Assembly (NCBI RefSeq): GCF_001263205.1
Contig: NZ_CP012333.1
Location: 6,004,501-6,068,500, forward strand
DNA from: Labilithrix luteola
GTDB taxonomy: Bacteria > Myxococcota_A > Polyangia > Polyangiales > Polyangiaceae
DNA length: 64,000 bases
Direction: 5' to 3'
This document shows positions 1-8,067 of this stretch, piece after piece. A model generated the notes under the pieces. The model had not been told where the DNA came from. It did no database searches and worked only from the letters and a program-made list of their open reading frames with translations. Position 1 is the first letter of the stretch, and every line of letters starts with the position of its first letter. The translations under genes and the position numbers were made by a program.

Positions 1-158
1 TCGTCCTCTACGAGCTCGAAGGGCTTACCGGACCCGAGATTGCCAGCCACCTCGGCCTCCCCGTCGGGACGGTCGCATCGCGTTTGCGACGGGCGCGAGC
101 GGACTTCAATGCTGCCGTTGCGCGAATTTCTGCCACGTCACGGAAAGTGTCTCGATGA
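1..158 (+). CDS. ECF sigma factor, C-terminal end (partial)
   Basis: Only the last 51 codons are in the window, read from base 3. They encode a sigma-70 region 4 helix-turn-helix: a LEGLTGPEIASHLGLPVGTV core followed by the SRLRRAR recognition helix that contacts the -35 element. The stop codon overlaps the ATG of the next gene (ATGA), so the two are translationally coupled, as is usual for an ECF sigma factor and its membrane partner. The same sigma + membrane-TPR arrangement recurs at 14176-15494. The sigma identity is firm; the subgroup and target promoters cannot be told from this fragment. Confidence 0.85.
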   Translation, partial: VLYELEGLTGPEIASHLGLPVGTVASRLRRARADFNAAVARISATSRKVSR

Positions 159-1048
159 GCATGTTTCCCAAGCGCTTGGTCGAAGAGCTGGACGACGGCC
201 TCGCGCGTCGGTTGCTCCGCAGCGCGAGCTCTGACCAGCCCCCCACGCAGCTCACCGTCGCCGCGCTCGCCGCCGCGGCGAAAGCCACCCCGGCGAGCGA
301 GCCGCCACGGTCGAGCGCCAAGTCCACGTTGAAGGCTCTTGTGCAGAGCAAAGGTGCACTCATCACGGGGGCGTTGCTGGCTGGCGCGATCGTCGCTTCG
401 GGGGGCGTGCGAGAGTTTCGCGGAGCTGCCCAGCCCGCCGGCTCCCCTGTGTCGGCTCCGGCAACATCGCTGGAGCAGGGCCCGGCGCTCAGTCTGCCCA
501 CTGAGGGCGCAGAGGGCGTTGCAGAGGGCGTTGCAGAGGGCGTCCCCGAGACCTCTCCAGCCGATCTGCCAGACGCCCCCTCCGCGAAGCTGCCCGTGCC
601 ACGTCCAGCCCCCGTCGCTGCCTCTACGACTCGCGGGAAGGCGGCGCCCGCCGGGGAAGAGCCCCGTGTCGAAGCGAGCGCCGATCTCCTGCGCGACGCG
701 AACCTTCTCCGAGCGCAAGGACGGTGGATGGAAGCCGCATCGACGTATCGGCGGGTCATGGAGCTCGGGCCGGAGTCGGCGGAGGCCTATCCCGCCGAGG
801 TCGCCGTCGGCAACATCGAGCTTCACCAGGGCCGGCCGCTCGTCGCGCTCGCACATTACCAGCATGCCCTCGCGACGCGTCCGAGCGGTGCCCTCTCCGA
901 AGAAGCCCGGTGGGGCAAGGCTCGTGCGCTTCGCGCGGCGGGCCGCTTCGCCGAGGAGCGTGCGGCACTCGAAGAGTTTCGCGCTCGCCATCCCGACAGT
1001 CAGCTCGTTCCGGCATCGACGCGGCGCCTCGCGGAGATTGGACCTTGA
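155..1048 (+). CDS. Membrane-anchored TPR protein, probable sigma-factor partner
   Basis: 297 residues. An N-terminal cytoplasmic segment of about 65 residues is followed by one hydrophobic helix (about 67-84), a long Pro/Ala/Ser-rich linker and a C-terminal region of TPR-like helices (about 180-295, with LLRAQGRWMEAASTYRRVM and similar units). The gene overlaps the sigma gene by four bases. Position and topology suggest an anti-sigma or signal-relay role, but no classical zinc anti-sigma motif is visible, so this is inference. A second ATG six bases downstream is an equally possible start. The linker contains an in-frame 12-bp tandem repeat (512-547). The paralogous gene at 14796 has the same architecture. 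Confidence 0.75.
   Translation: MSMFPKRLVEELDDGLARRLLRSASSDQPPTQLTVAALAAAAKATPASEPPRSSAKSTLKALVQSKGALITGALLAGAIVASGGVREFRGAAQPAGSPVSAPATSLEQGPALSLPTEGAEGVAEGVAEGVPETSPADLPDAPSAKLPVPRPAPVAASTTRGKAAPAGEEPRVEASADLLRDANLLRAQGRWMEAASTYRRVMELGPESAEAYPAEVAVGNIELHQGRPLVALAHYQHALATRPSGALSEEARWGKARALRAAGRFAEERAALEEFRARHPDSQLVPASTRRLAEIGP
512..547 (+). repeat. 12-bp in-frame tandem repeat
   Basis: Three adjacent units of GAGGGCGTTGCA (the last diverged at its end) encode Glu-Gly-Val-Ala repeats in the linker of the TPR protein. The unit is a multiple of three, so copy-number change would alter linker length without breaking the frame. Confidence 0.7.
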
Positions 1049-1050
1049 AT

Positions 1051-2220
1051 ATGCCGAAGAGAGAATGGTCGACGACCGGCGTTGCCAACGGAACCACGAC
1101 CCGTCTGCTGTGCAGTTGCGGTTTGGCCATTGGCCTCGGCATCGTCGTGAGTGTCGATGTGTCGTGCAGCACGTCCGAGTCGTCCACGGACACCGCTGCA
1201 CGCGCCGGCGATGCGGGTGATAGGGTCGCGGCTCCCTTACCGCCGTTCACGCTCGAGGTCTTCGACCGCGTGCGCATTGGCAGCAAAAGCGAAGAGCCGA
1301 ACTTCCATAAGGCCGCGGCGGAGATCGACATCTCCAAGGGGCCGTTCGCGCACGCAGAGCTGATTGTCGACCTGACCTCGACCTGCTTTCCGTTCGAACA
1401 GTGGAAGTCCGAGCCTCCGCCGGCCGGTCAAAACTGGCCTGCCAGTTGCGATGCGTTCGACCGCAACTTCGAAGTGGCGCTGATCGATCCGGCGGCGAAC
1501 GACGGCCCTGCAATCGAGGTCATTCGCGCGATCACGCCGTTCGGTGGGCCGCTTCACATCGAGAGGGACGTGACCGACATCCTCAACGCGCTTCACGGCA
1601 AGAGGCGGCTCGAAGTGACGATTCCTTCGTATTCGGACGTCGAAGGCAAAGTGTCCGGATCGAACGGTGGCTGGAATGTCGGCGCACGCATCGAGCTGAC
1701 GCCGGGAACACCGCCGCGCAACGTTCTCGCGGTCGTGCCGCTGGTCTACGACGACAAGACCCTCGGCGCGACGCCGAGAACGTTCGACTTCACGCTGCCG
1801 GCTGGAACAAGGCACTCGCGCGTCGAGTATCTCGCGACGGGCCACGGTGGCGGCGCCGTCGAGCAGGAGGTATGCCTCGGTCCGGCCGATGAGTTCTGCA
1901 AGCGCAGGCACACGCTGAGCGCGGATGGCGTCCCGTTCGTGTCGGGCGAGGAGCTCTGGCGAACGGATTGCAAAGCGCTCTGTACCATGACGAAGGGAGG
2001 CCCCTTCGGTTCTTACTGTCTCGAAAATCCATGTGGGGCGCCCGCCAGTGTTCAAGCGCCGCGCGCGAACTGGTGCCCGGGCAGCGAGACGCCTCCGCTG
2101 GTCTTCGAACCCGAGCAGCTCGCGGTACCGGGGGAGCACGCGATCGACATCCTCGTGAACAAGGTCTCCGCCGATGGTCGCTGGGAGATCTCGGCCAAAG
2201 TCATCGCCTACGGCGACTGA
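1051..2220 (+). CDS. PNGase F-like secreted lipoprotein
   Basis: 389 residues, starting two bases after the stop of the TPR gene. The N-terminus has a hydrophobic stretch ending in VDVSC, a plausible lipobox (Cys39). The rest resembles peptide-N-glycosidase F: an N-terminal jelly-roll-like half (about 65-220) and a C-terminal half carrying TGHGGG, DEFCKRRHTLSADG, WRTDC and the RANWCPG block typical of the PNGase F C-terminal domain. Family members remove N-linked glycans from glycoproteins. Here the protein would be anchored at the cell surface, and it appears to be in one operon with the upstream sigma pair. The active-site residues cannot be verified by eye, so enzymatic activity is inferred. 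Confidence 0.78.
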   Translation: MPKREWSTTGVANGTTTRLLCSCGLAIGLGIVVSVDVSCSTSESSTDTAARAGDAGDRVAAPLPPFTLEVFDRVRIGSKSEEPNFHKAAAEIDISKGPFAHAELIVDLTSTCFPFEQWKSEPPPAGQNWPASCDAFDRNFEVALIDPAANDGPAIEVIRAITPFGGPLHIERDVTDILNALHGKRRLEVTIPSYSDVEGKVSGSNGGWNVGARIELTPGTPPRNVLAVVPLVYDDKTLGATPRTFDFTLPAGTRHSRVEYLATGHGGGAVEQEVCLGPADEFCKRRHTLSADGVPFVSGEELWRTDCKALCTMTKGGPFGSYCLENPCGAPASVQAPRANWCPGSETPPLVFEPEQLAVPGEHAIDILVNKVSADGRWEISAKVIAYGD

Positions 2221-2478
2221 CGCGCAGCCGCCTGGTGGGCGCACGCGCCATCGGCGCCGAAGCTCGTCGCGTACGATTGTCGGATCGAATTCCGATTGAC
2301 GAGCGATCCATCAACGTAGGGCATGCCGCAGTGGTGTCGCGAAGCGGCGCCCGCACCACGGCGTGACCTCGCGCTTGAACTCGCACGTGAACTCGCGATC
2401 GGTCCGCGTCCGTAGTCACGCGGCCCGACCGCAACACATGTTTTTTTAGATGCGGTGCGTCCTTCGGGGAGAGTGCCT

Positions 2479-4004
2479 ATGCGATGCCAGCCTTCTGTGC
2501 GACGTCTTTTGATCGTTGCGGCTTGTCTCTGGGGGCCCTCCACCGCGCGCGCCGCCGTCAACGAGCCGAACGGGACGACGGTCCCGATGGCATCCGACGA
2601 CCCCCTTCAACTCGACGCGTTCTTTGCGAGTCGCGGTGAGCCGATCAACTGGACTTCCGACGCCGCGAGTTCGCCGCATTCTTTCTCACCGCTATGTGGC
2701 TTCACGGCGTCTTTCGAGCTGAGGGGAGGCAACTGCGGACTCGCTTTTGCCTGGTACAACGAGACGGGGAGTCCGCCGCAGACGAGCGACCTCCACACGA
2801 TCATCCCCGCCGGGGCGCTCGAAGGTGCGTCGTTCTCCGGCACGAGTATCAAGAATGACCCCGATTACCTCGGCGGCCTCGTCGGATTTGCGCTGATAGG
2901 CGAGCCTCAAAAGTACTGTGCTCAAAACCACTACTCGAATCCGGCGTGGAATCAGTCGTGCTCGAGTTGCAGCCCGTCTGCGCCGTGGATTACGACGCTC
3001 ATTTATCCCTCGAAAAGGACGTCCAATGCCTTTTACGTTGCTTTCGAGGACGGGCCGACCAGCTCTACCGCGTTCAACAACGATGGCGATTTCAACGACG
3101 CCGTCTACTTCGTGAGCGGCGTCACCTGCGTCGGCGGCGGGCAACCGTGTGATACCGGTCGGACCGGAATTTGCGCCGCTGGAATCAGCCAGTGTTCGGC
3201 TAACGGCACGACCTGCCAGCAAGTCTCGCAGGCAGGGGCCGAAAAGTGCAATGGCTTCGACGACGATTGCAATGGTCAGACGGACGAGGGCGACATTTGC
3301 CCGTCTGGGCTCTATTGCGACAAGGGCAGGTGTGTCCAAAACTGTGCGTCTGGGGAATTTCAATGTCCAGCCGACAAGGTCTGCAACCTTGCTGGGCATT
3401 GTGTCGAGCCGAAGTGCAAAGACGTCACGTGCGAAGACGGCAAAGTCTGCTTGGGCGGTACGTGCAAGGGCCCTTGCGACGGCGTCGTCTGCCCCAACGG
3501 ACAGGTCTGCCGTGTCGGCGCTTGCGTCGACCCCTGTGCCGGCATCAACTGCGGGAGCGATCAAGTCTGCGATAATGGGGTTTGTGTCGCGAAGTGCAAT
3601 TGCCTGCCGTGCGCGGGGAACAAAGCCTGTGTCTCTTCGACCGGCCTGTGCGTCGAGGCCGCTTGTGCAGGCGTAACGTGCGCGTCAGGCACCCACTGCC
3701 AGGCTGGAAACTGTGTCGCCAACTGCGAGAGCGTCGTCTGCCCAATCGGACAGGGCTGCAAGAATGGCCAGTGCATCGAAACGACCACGGATGACAAGAC
3801 GAGCTCTCCTCCATCATCGCCTGGTCTCGTCAGTGCGCCGCTGCCGGGGGGGATGAGCCGGACGAGGAAGAATTTGCCCCGCGTCGGAAGGCGGGCTGCG
3901 GCTGCCATCTGGTGGGTGATTCGACCGGCAACACGATGGTGTTAGCGGGCGTTGCGTGCGTGGTCGTGGCTTTGAGCCGCCGGCGACTGCGCAAGCGAGA
4001 CTGA
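2479..4004 (+). pseudogene. Cys-rich secreted protein with MYXO-CTERM tail, frameshifted in a G run
   Basis: The start is the ATG at 2479, preceded by GGGGAGAG. Residues 1-25 form a signal peptide ending ARA. A DUF4114-like region follows (about 55-215, ending GDFNDAVYFVSGV). Next comes a MopE-type metal-binding motif (EKCNGFDDDCNGQTDEG, about 255-271), then many six-cysteine repeats of the VCPNGQVCRVGAC type. As written the frame runs to a stop at 3945 with an Arg-rich tail. One extra G in the seven-G run at 3846-3852 would instead give an acidic linker, GCGC, a hydrophobic helix and SRRRLRKRD, ending at 4004. That is a textbook MYXO-CTERM surface-sorting signal. The break may be a sequencing error, a real mutation or slippage. 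Confidence 0.8.
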
Positions 4005-4081
4005 GGACGACCCATGCGCCGCTCGGGACTCGAGCGTGCATGCCCACGTGACGGTCGGCGCAGCCCGAACCGAACGCCATC

Positions 4082-4975
4082 TCACTTGCAGCTCGGGTTC
4101 GTGAGCTCGAACGTCACGGTGTCCACGAAGTACCCCGCCGCCGCTGCGTCGCCGGTCGACGCGGTGAATCCGAGAGCCGTGACGGCCGCCGAGGTGTCGA
4201 TCGGGACGTCGGTGAAGAGCGTCGCCACCTGTCCACCTGTGGACAGACGGAGCGTCGCCGACACCTTGCCGTTCGCGACAACAGCTTCGATCGTGCGCCA
4301 CACGCCGTAGACGTCCGCCGGCTCGAAGGGTCCGAGCGTCCTCACGTGCCAGTCGTACTGCCCGGGCAGTCCGCGAGCGGGATCGAGCGCGAGGATGTTG
4401 AAGGACGGCGCATCGAGGTCGTTGATGCTGGAGTTCTGCCATCCGTCGAGCGCGAGTGCATACCCGGTGACGTCTGCGGGGAGCCCGAGCCCTTGGCCGT
4501 CGCTGGCGTCGGCGCCAAGCGGACTCGTTCCGGTGGACGTGAGCCAGGTAAAGGTGAGGCCGTCGCCAACCTCCCAGTCCGCGGGCGGTTTCGGGACGTA
4601 GTAGTTGAACGTTGCCCGAAACGACGTCGCCTTGACCGTCGGTATCCAGAAGAGCCCTGCGGCGCGCGACTTCGCCCCCGTCGCGATGAGCTGTCCTGTC
4701 GATTCGCCACCGATCGAGGCGAGCTCGACCCCGCCGTACGTGGTCCATTGCGCGAACCCCGTGTCGAACCTCTCGACGAACACTGTCGGCGCGCATGCCC
4801 CGGAATCGACGGGCGCTGCATCGATGGCGGGCCCGGACGGAGACGAGGCCGGTAATGGTGAGCCACCATCGGCGATGATCTCCGAGGGCGCCAGAGCCCC
4901 GACGATATCGAGCTCACGCCCGCACGCCACCCCCAACGCGACTCCTCCGAAGGCAAGGCCGACGCGAACCCGCAT
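4082..4975 (-). CDS. L-type-lectin/concanavalin A-like lipoprotein
   Basis: 297 residues. The signal peptide ends in a lipobox with Cys18 (LGVAC), followed by an Asp/Ser/Pro linker. The C-terminal 220 residues look like a bacterial L-type-lectin or ConA-like jelly roll, with the pattern VGDGLTFTWLTSTG, then GQGLGLPADVTGYALALDGW and a matching closing strand block. Such domains bind carbohydrate at the cell surface; the ligand is unknown. A longer in-frame reading starting upstream runs back through the decayed merR gene, so the Met just before the hydrophobic stretch was chosen. The gene is tail-to-tail with the MYXO-CTERM gene. Confidence 0.65.
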   Translation of the reverse strand: MRVRVGLAFGGVALGVACGRELDIVGALAPSEIIADGGSPLPASSPSGPAIDAAPVDSGACAPTVFVERFDTGFAQWTTYGGVELASIGGESTGQLIATGAKSRAAGLFWIPTVKATSFRATFNYYVPKPPADWEVGDGLTFTWLTSTGTSPLGADASDGQGLGLPADVTGYALALDGWQNSSINDLDAPSFNILALDPARGLPGQYDWHVRTLGPFEPADVYGVWRTIEAVVANGKVSATLRLSTGGQVATLFTDVPIDTSAAVTALGFTASTGDAAAAGYFVDTVTFELTNPSCK

Positions 4976-4986
4976 GAATTCCTTCT

Positions 4987-5147
4987 TTAGCCTGGCCCGG
5001 ATCCCGCGACAAGCTGGCGGCGATCTCGCGGCAATGGCTTCGAATGTCGATTCGCCCCAGCGAGTCGGTTCAGCACGCCTCGGCCTCGTAGAAGCGAATC
5101 CGTGACGCGGACAGACCGCTGCGTGCGGCGACTTCTCCAATTCTCAT
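4987..5147 (-). pseudogene. MerR-family regulator remnant
   Basis: From the ATG at 5147 the reverse strand reads MRIGEVAARSGLSASRIRFY followed by EAEAC and a stop. This is the unmistakable N-terminal helix-turn-helix of a MerR regulator. Adding one base near 5080 would rejoin it to a second frame (RGVLNRLAGANRHSKPLPRD) that continues the winged helix, but that frame stops at 4987, far short of the usual 120-150 residues. The gene is therefore frameshifted and truncated. It lies divergently, three bases from the -35 of a MerR-type promoter reading toward the oxidoreductase gene, which is the normal arrangement for a MerR regulator and its target. Confidence 0.72.
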
Positions 5148-5150
5148 GGC

Positions 5151-5181
5151 TTGACCTTGAAGTTAGCTTGAAGGTTACAGT
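5151..5181 (+). promoter_or_regulatory. MerR-type promoter with 19-bp spacer
   Basis: TTGACC at 5151-5156 and TACAGT at 5176-5181 are separated by exactly 19 bp. The spacer region holds an imperfect dyad (ACCTTGAAGTT / AGCTTGAAGGT, 9 of 11 positions complementary). An over-long 19-bp spacer with a central dyad is characteristic of MerR-activated promoters. It points at the oxidoreductase gene at 5289, with a leader of about 100 nt containing a dispersed repeat. Confidence 0.6.
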
Positions 5182-5263
5182 GCAACTCAGTTGCGCTGAT
5201 TGAATAATCAAACGGAGTTCGCGACAGGCTTGGCCTCGGTCCACGCAAGTGGTCGGTGCAGTA
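5176..5263 (+). repeat. Double-hairpin dispersed repeat, copy 1 (internally deleted)
   Basis: Copy of the family best seen at 44477-44611. It keeps the left palindrome (CAACT-C-AGTTG core), the TCAAACGGAGTTCGCGACAG block and the right end (CGGTCC.CGCAAGTGGTCG..GCAGTA), but lacks most of the central 21-bp stem. It ends 25 bp before the oxidoreductase start and overlaps the -10 of the MerR-type promoter. Confidence 0.75.
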
Positions 5264-5288
5264 GGTTCACGCTCGAGGAGACGATGCC

Positions 5289-6299
5289 ATGACCATGCGT
5301 GCGTTCGTTCTCACGCGCTACGGCGGGCCCGATGCCGCCGAGTTTCGTGACATTCGGGTTCCCGAGCCGCGTGCCGGCCAGGTCCGAATTCGCGTGCGTG
5401 CGGCGGGCCTGAATCCGGTCGACTTCAAGTTGCGCGAAGGGAAGCTCAAGCCCATCACTCGTCTCTCGATGCCCGTCGTCCTCGGCAGCGAGGTTGCGGG
5501 CGTGGTCGACGCGCTGGGTCCAGGCGTGAGCCACTTCGAGATCGGCGACGAGGTCTTCGCGCGCGTTACCAAGGACGAGCTCGGCGCGTTTGCCGAATCG
5601 GTCTGCGTGCATGAGGAGCTGGTCGCGCTCAAGCCGAAGTCGACCGATTTCCCATCGGCCGCCGCCATTCCCCTTGCTGCTCTGACGGCGCTCCAAGTCT
5701 TGCGGGACGAGCTCTCCGTCTCGAAGGGGCAGCGCGTCTTCATCCCGGGAGGTGCTGGCGGCGTGGGAACGTTCGCCATTCAGCTCGCCAAGCACTTCGG
5801 CGCGTCGGTCGCCACGACGGCATCACCTCGCGGGAGGGCATTGGTGGAGCGCATGGGGGCCGACGTCGTGGTGGATTACACGACGACGCGCTTCGTGAAC
5901 GAGCTGTCCGACTACGACTCGGCCTTCGATCTCGTCGGCGGAGAAACCCTCGCGGGGTGCTTCGACGTGGTCCGTCGCGGTGGACGCGTGGTGAGCATCG
6001 CCGGAATGCCCGAGCCGACGACCGCCACGAAAGATCTCGGTCGCGGCGCCGGCCTCGCGGCGTTGTTCTGGCTTGCCAGTTTCACGATTCGGCTTCGCGC
6101 AGCACGCAAGGGCGTGAGCTATCGCTACCTGTTCATGCACCCGAGCGGCGACGATCTCCGGAAGCTCGCTGCGCTCGTCGATTCGAAGTCCCTCGAGGTC
6201 GTCGTCGACCGCGTCTTCCCATTTGCCGAACTGCCACGCGCGTTCGCCTACCTCGAGGAGGGCCGTGCGAAGGGCAAGGTGGTCGTAGAAATGAAATAG
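5289..6299 (+). CDS. NADP-dependent quinone oxidoreductase-like (MDR family)
   Basis: 336 residues of the zinc-independent medium-chain dehydrogenase/reductase type. There is a GroES-like N-terminal half (GLNPVDFKLREG, SEVAGVVDALGPGV) and a Rossmann half with the cofactor motif GGAGGVGTFAIQLAKHFGA at about 155. No structural zinc cysteines are present, as in quinone oxidoreductases and related enone reductases that use NADPH in the cytoplasm. ATGs at 5289 and 5295 are both possible starts; GAGGAG lies just upstream. The gene sits behind a MerR-type promoter whose divergent regulator gene is decayed, so induction may now be lost or served by another MerR protein. The 3' end overlaps the next gene tail-to-tail by 52 bp. 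Confidence 0.85.
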   Translation: MTMRAFVLTRYGGPDAAEFRDIRVPEPRAGQVRIRVRAAGLNPVDFKLREGKLKPITRLSMPVVLGSEVAGVVDALGPGVSHFEIGDEVFARVTKDELGAFAESVCVHEELVALKPKSTDFPSAAAIPLAALTALQVLRDELSVSKGQRVFIPGGAGGVGTFAIQLAKHFGASVATTASPRGRALVERMGADVVVDYTTTRFVNELSDYDSAFDLVGGETLAGCFDVVRRGGRVVSIAGMPEPTTATKDLGRGAGLAALFWLASFTIRLRAARKGVSYRYLFMHPSGDDLRKLAALVDSKSLEVVVDRVFPFAELPRAFAYLEEGRAKGKVVVEMK

Positions 6300-7399
6300 T
6301 CGTCCGTTCGTCTGCTCACGTCAGACCGCGGACCCGAGGTCAGAGCGGTCGTTTTGCCGAGGCACTCGGCGAGGCCGTCTCGCAGATTCCGTAGCGTCGT
6401 CATCGCCGACATATCCACGCCGGCGGACACCATGGCCTGCGCGACGGCTGGACGAATGCCCGTCAGCACGCTCGATGTTCCGAGGAGCTGCACGGACCGC
6501 GCCACGCGGAGCAGCGCGTCTGCCGCCTGCGTGTCCACCAGGTCGACCGCGGTGAGATCGATGATCACGAAGCGCGCGCGCCGTGCGACCACCTCCGTGA
6601 GGAGGCGCTCCGTGATCTCCGCGCTCGAGTCCCTGTCGACGTCTCCGACGATCGGCACCGCGAGCACACCGTCCCAGATCTGGAGGACAGGCGCCGAGAG
6701 CCGGCGAATCGCCGACTTCTGCGCTTCGATGACCACGAGCTTCCGATCGAGCTCGTCGAGGGCGCGTGCCTTGTCCCCCGCCTCGCGTCGCGCCTGCTCC
6801 GCTTCGCGTTGGACGTCGCGCATGAGCGCCTGCTGTTGAACGAGCAGTCGAGCGTTCGTGAGCGCCATTCCACCGATACCGGAGGCCGCCGAGATGAACT
6901 CGAGATCCTCCCCCGACGCCGCCGACCCCGTCGAGAGATCCGCGGCGAGGATCAGCCCGACGACCGCATCGTTCGCTTCGATCGTGCAGAAGGCGAAGCC
7001 ATCGCGCATGCCCGCCGGTCGCCCTGGCCAAAGCGCCTCGGCTCGCGCTGCGTCGATGGACTGAGCGCCCTTGTCCGTGAGCAACGGAGCGAAAACCGCG
7101 CGAGCACCGTCGGTCGTGAGCGCGTCGACATCCCAGCCCTGGCTTGCGGCCAGCTCGAATGTGCCCGCGCTCGATCGAAGGACGATGGCCCCGAACCGTG
7201 CATCCAGGAAGGTGAGGATCAGCGAGTTGAGAGTGTCGCTGATCTCGCGCCGATCCGTGAGCGACAGCGAGACGAACGTCTTGGTCATCAGCTGCAGGAA
7301 CTGCAGCGCCTCGCTTCGCCGGCGCAGGCGCCGGGTGAGGACCTCTCGCTCCTCGCGAAGTCGCTGCAACGCCTGAACATCACTCTCGTGCGTACCCAC
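6248..7399 (-). CDS. GAF-coiled coil-STAS signalling protein (RsbR-like)
   Basis: 383 residues from a GTG two bases after the preceding stop codon. An N-terminal coiled segment (about 5-35) precedes a GAF-type sensor region (about 45-195), a second charged coil (about 195-235) and a C-terminal STAS domain (about 240-350). The STAS domain contains RFVIIDLTAVDLVDTQAADA and VLTGIRPAVAQAM. This resembles the RsbR/stressosome family, in which a Thr or Ser near the IDLTAVDLVDT segment is the phospho-acceptor; Thr is present here. Translational coupling to the V4R sensor gene upstream suggests a two-protein sensing unit. No kinase or phosphatase of an RsbT/RsbX type lies nearby. Confidence 0.75.
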   Translation of the reverse strand: MGTHESDVQALQRLREEREVLTRRLRRRSEALQFLQLMTKTFVSLSLTDRREISDTLNSLILTFLDARFGAIVLRSSAGTFELAASQGWDVDALTTDGARAVFAPLLTDKGAQSIDAARAEALWPGRPAGMRDGFAFCTIEANDAVVGLILAADLSTGSAASGEDLEFISAASGIGGMALTNARLLVQQQALMRDVQREAEQARREAGDKARALDELDRKLVVIEAQKSAIRRLSAPVLQIWDGVLAVPIVGDVDRDSSAEITERLLTEVVARRARFVIIDLTAVDLVDTQAADALLRVARSVQLLGTSSVLTGIRPAVAQAMVSAGVDMSAMTTLRNLRDGLAECLGKTTALTSGPRSDVSRRTDDYFISTTTLPFARPSSR

Positions 7400-7401
7400 T
7401 G

Positions 7402-8067
7402 TCAAAGCAGCCCGGCCTTTTGCCGAAACTCGCGTGAACGTTGCTCGATGAACTGCGGGGGAGCCATCACGAAGATGCACTTTTCGTCACCGCGCGCACG
7501 GCAGGTGATCTCCTCCGCCCGGAGCTCGACGCCGAAGCTGACCTCGCACCAACCGGCGCTGTAGCCCGCGTTCATGAAGCACACGGGGTGGTCGGACGTG
7601 ATGCCGTTGTCGATGAAGGACGACGCTTCGAACGAGTACGGGTGATCGTAGACGAGGAAGTAGTTCTCGTTCGGCTGCGGCGTGCTCTCGGGGAAGATGT
7701 CGACGTTGGCCCAGCCAACGTGGGCGAAGTGCACGGGCCCGAGCGCGAGTTTCATCGTCGGGTCCGTGACGCCGAGGCGTTCGTGGAACATCTTCGCGTC
7801 GCGCATCCCGCACGCGCGCGCCAGCTTGTAGCGGATTTGCCGAGCGCCGGCCTCACCGAAGGTCTTTCGCAACTCCGAGTGGAGCTCGATCGCCAGCGAG
7901 TCCGTCCGCATCAGGAGGTAGCGCACTCCGCTAATCTGGATGTCGCCGCGCTCCGGAACGCGCTGAAGGTCACCGAAGAACGAGCCCATGATCTGCTCGG
8001 CCTGAGAGAACAGGGGCGTGAAGTTGTCTGGACACTTGACCGTTTGAAGCGTCTTGTCGCTGCTCAT
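7402..8067 (-). CDS. XylR_N/V4R-domain ligand sensor
   Basis: 221 residues without a DNA-binding or ATPase domain. The N-terminal part (about 35-125) resembles the XylR/DmpR activator sensor domain (ERGDIQISGVRYLLMRTDS, MRDAKMFHERLGV). The C-terminal part has the V4R pattern CFMNAGYSAGWCEVSFG, then VELRAEEITCRARGDEKCIF, whose conserved Cys/Glu residues bind metal and small hydrophobic ligands in relatives. A strong GGGAGGAG ribosome site precedes the ATG. It is probably a stand-alone cytoplasmic sensor passing its signal to the coupled STAS protein. The ligand is unknown. Confidence 0.75.
   Translation of the reverse strand: MSSDKTLQTVKCPDNFTPLFSQAEQIMGSFFGDLQRVPERGDIQISGVRYLLMRTDSLAIELHSELRKTFGEAGARQIRYKLARACGMRDAKMFHERLGVTDPTMKLALGPVHFAHVGWANVDIFPESTPQPNENYFLVYDHPYSFEASSFIDNGITSDHPVCFMNAGYSAGWCEVSFGVELRAEEITCRARGDEKCIFVMAPPQFIEQRSREFRQKAGLL

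Noticed and set aside
8..1201. Long antisense open frame opposite the TPR gene
   Set aside because: High-GC shadow of the real genes, with Arg/Pro-rich translation, no ribosome site and no motif. The same holds for most long antisense frames throughout the window.
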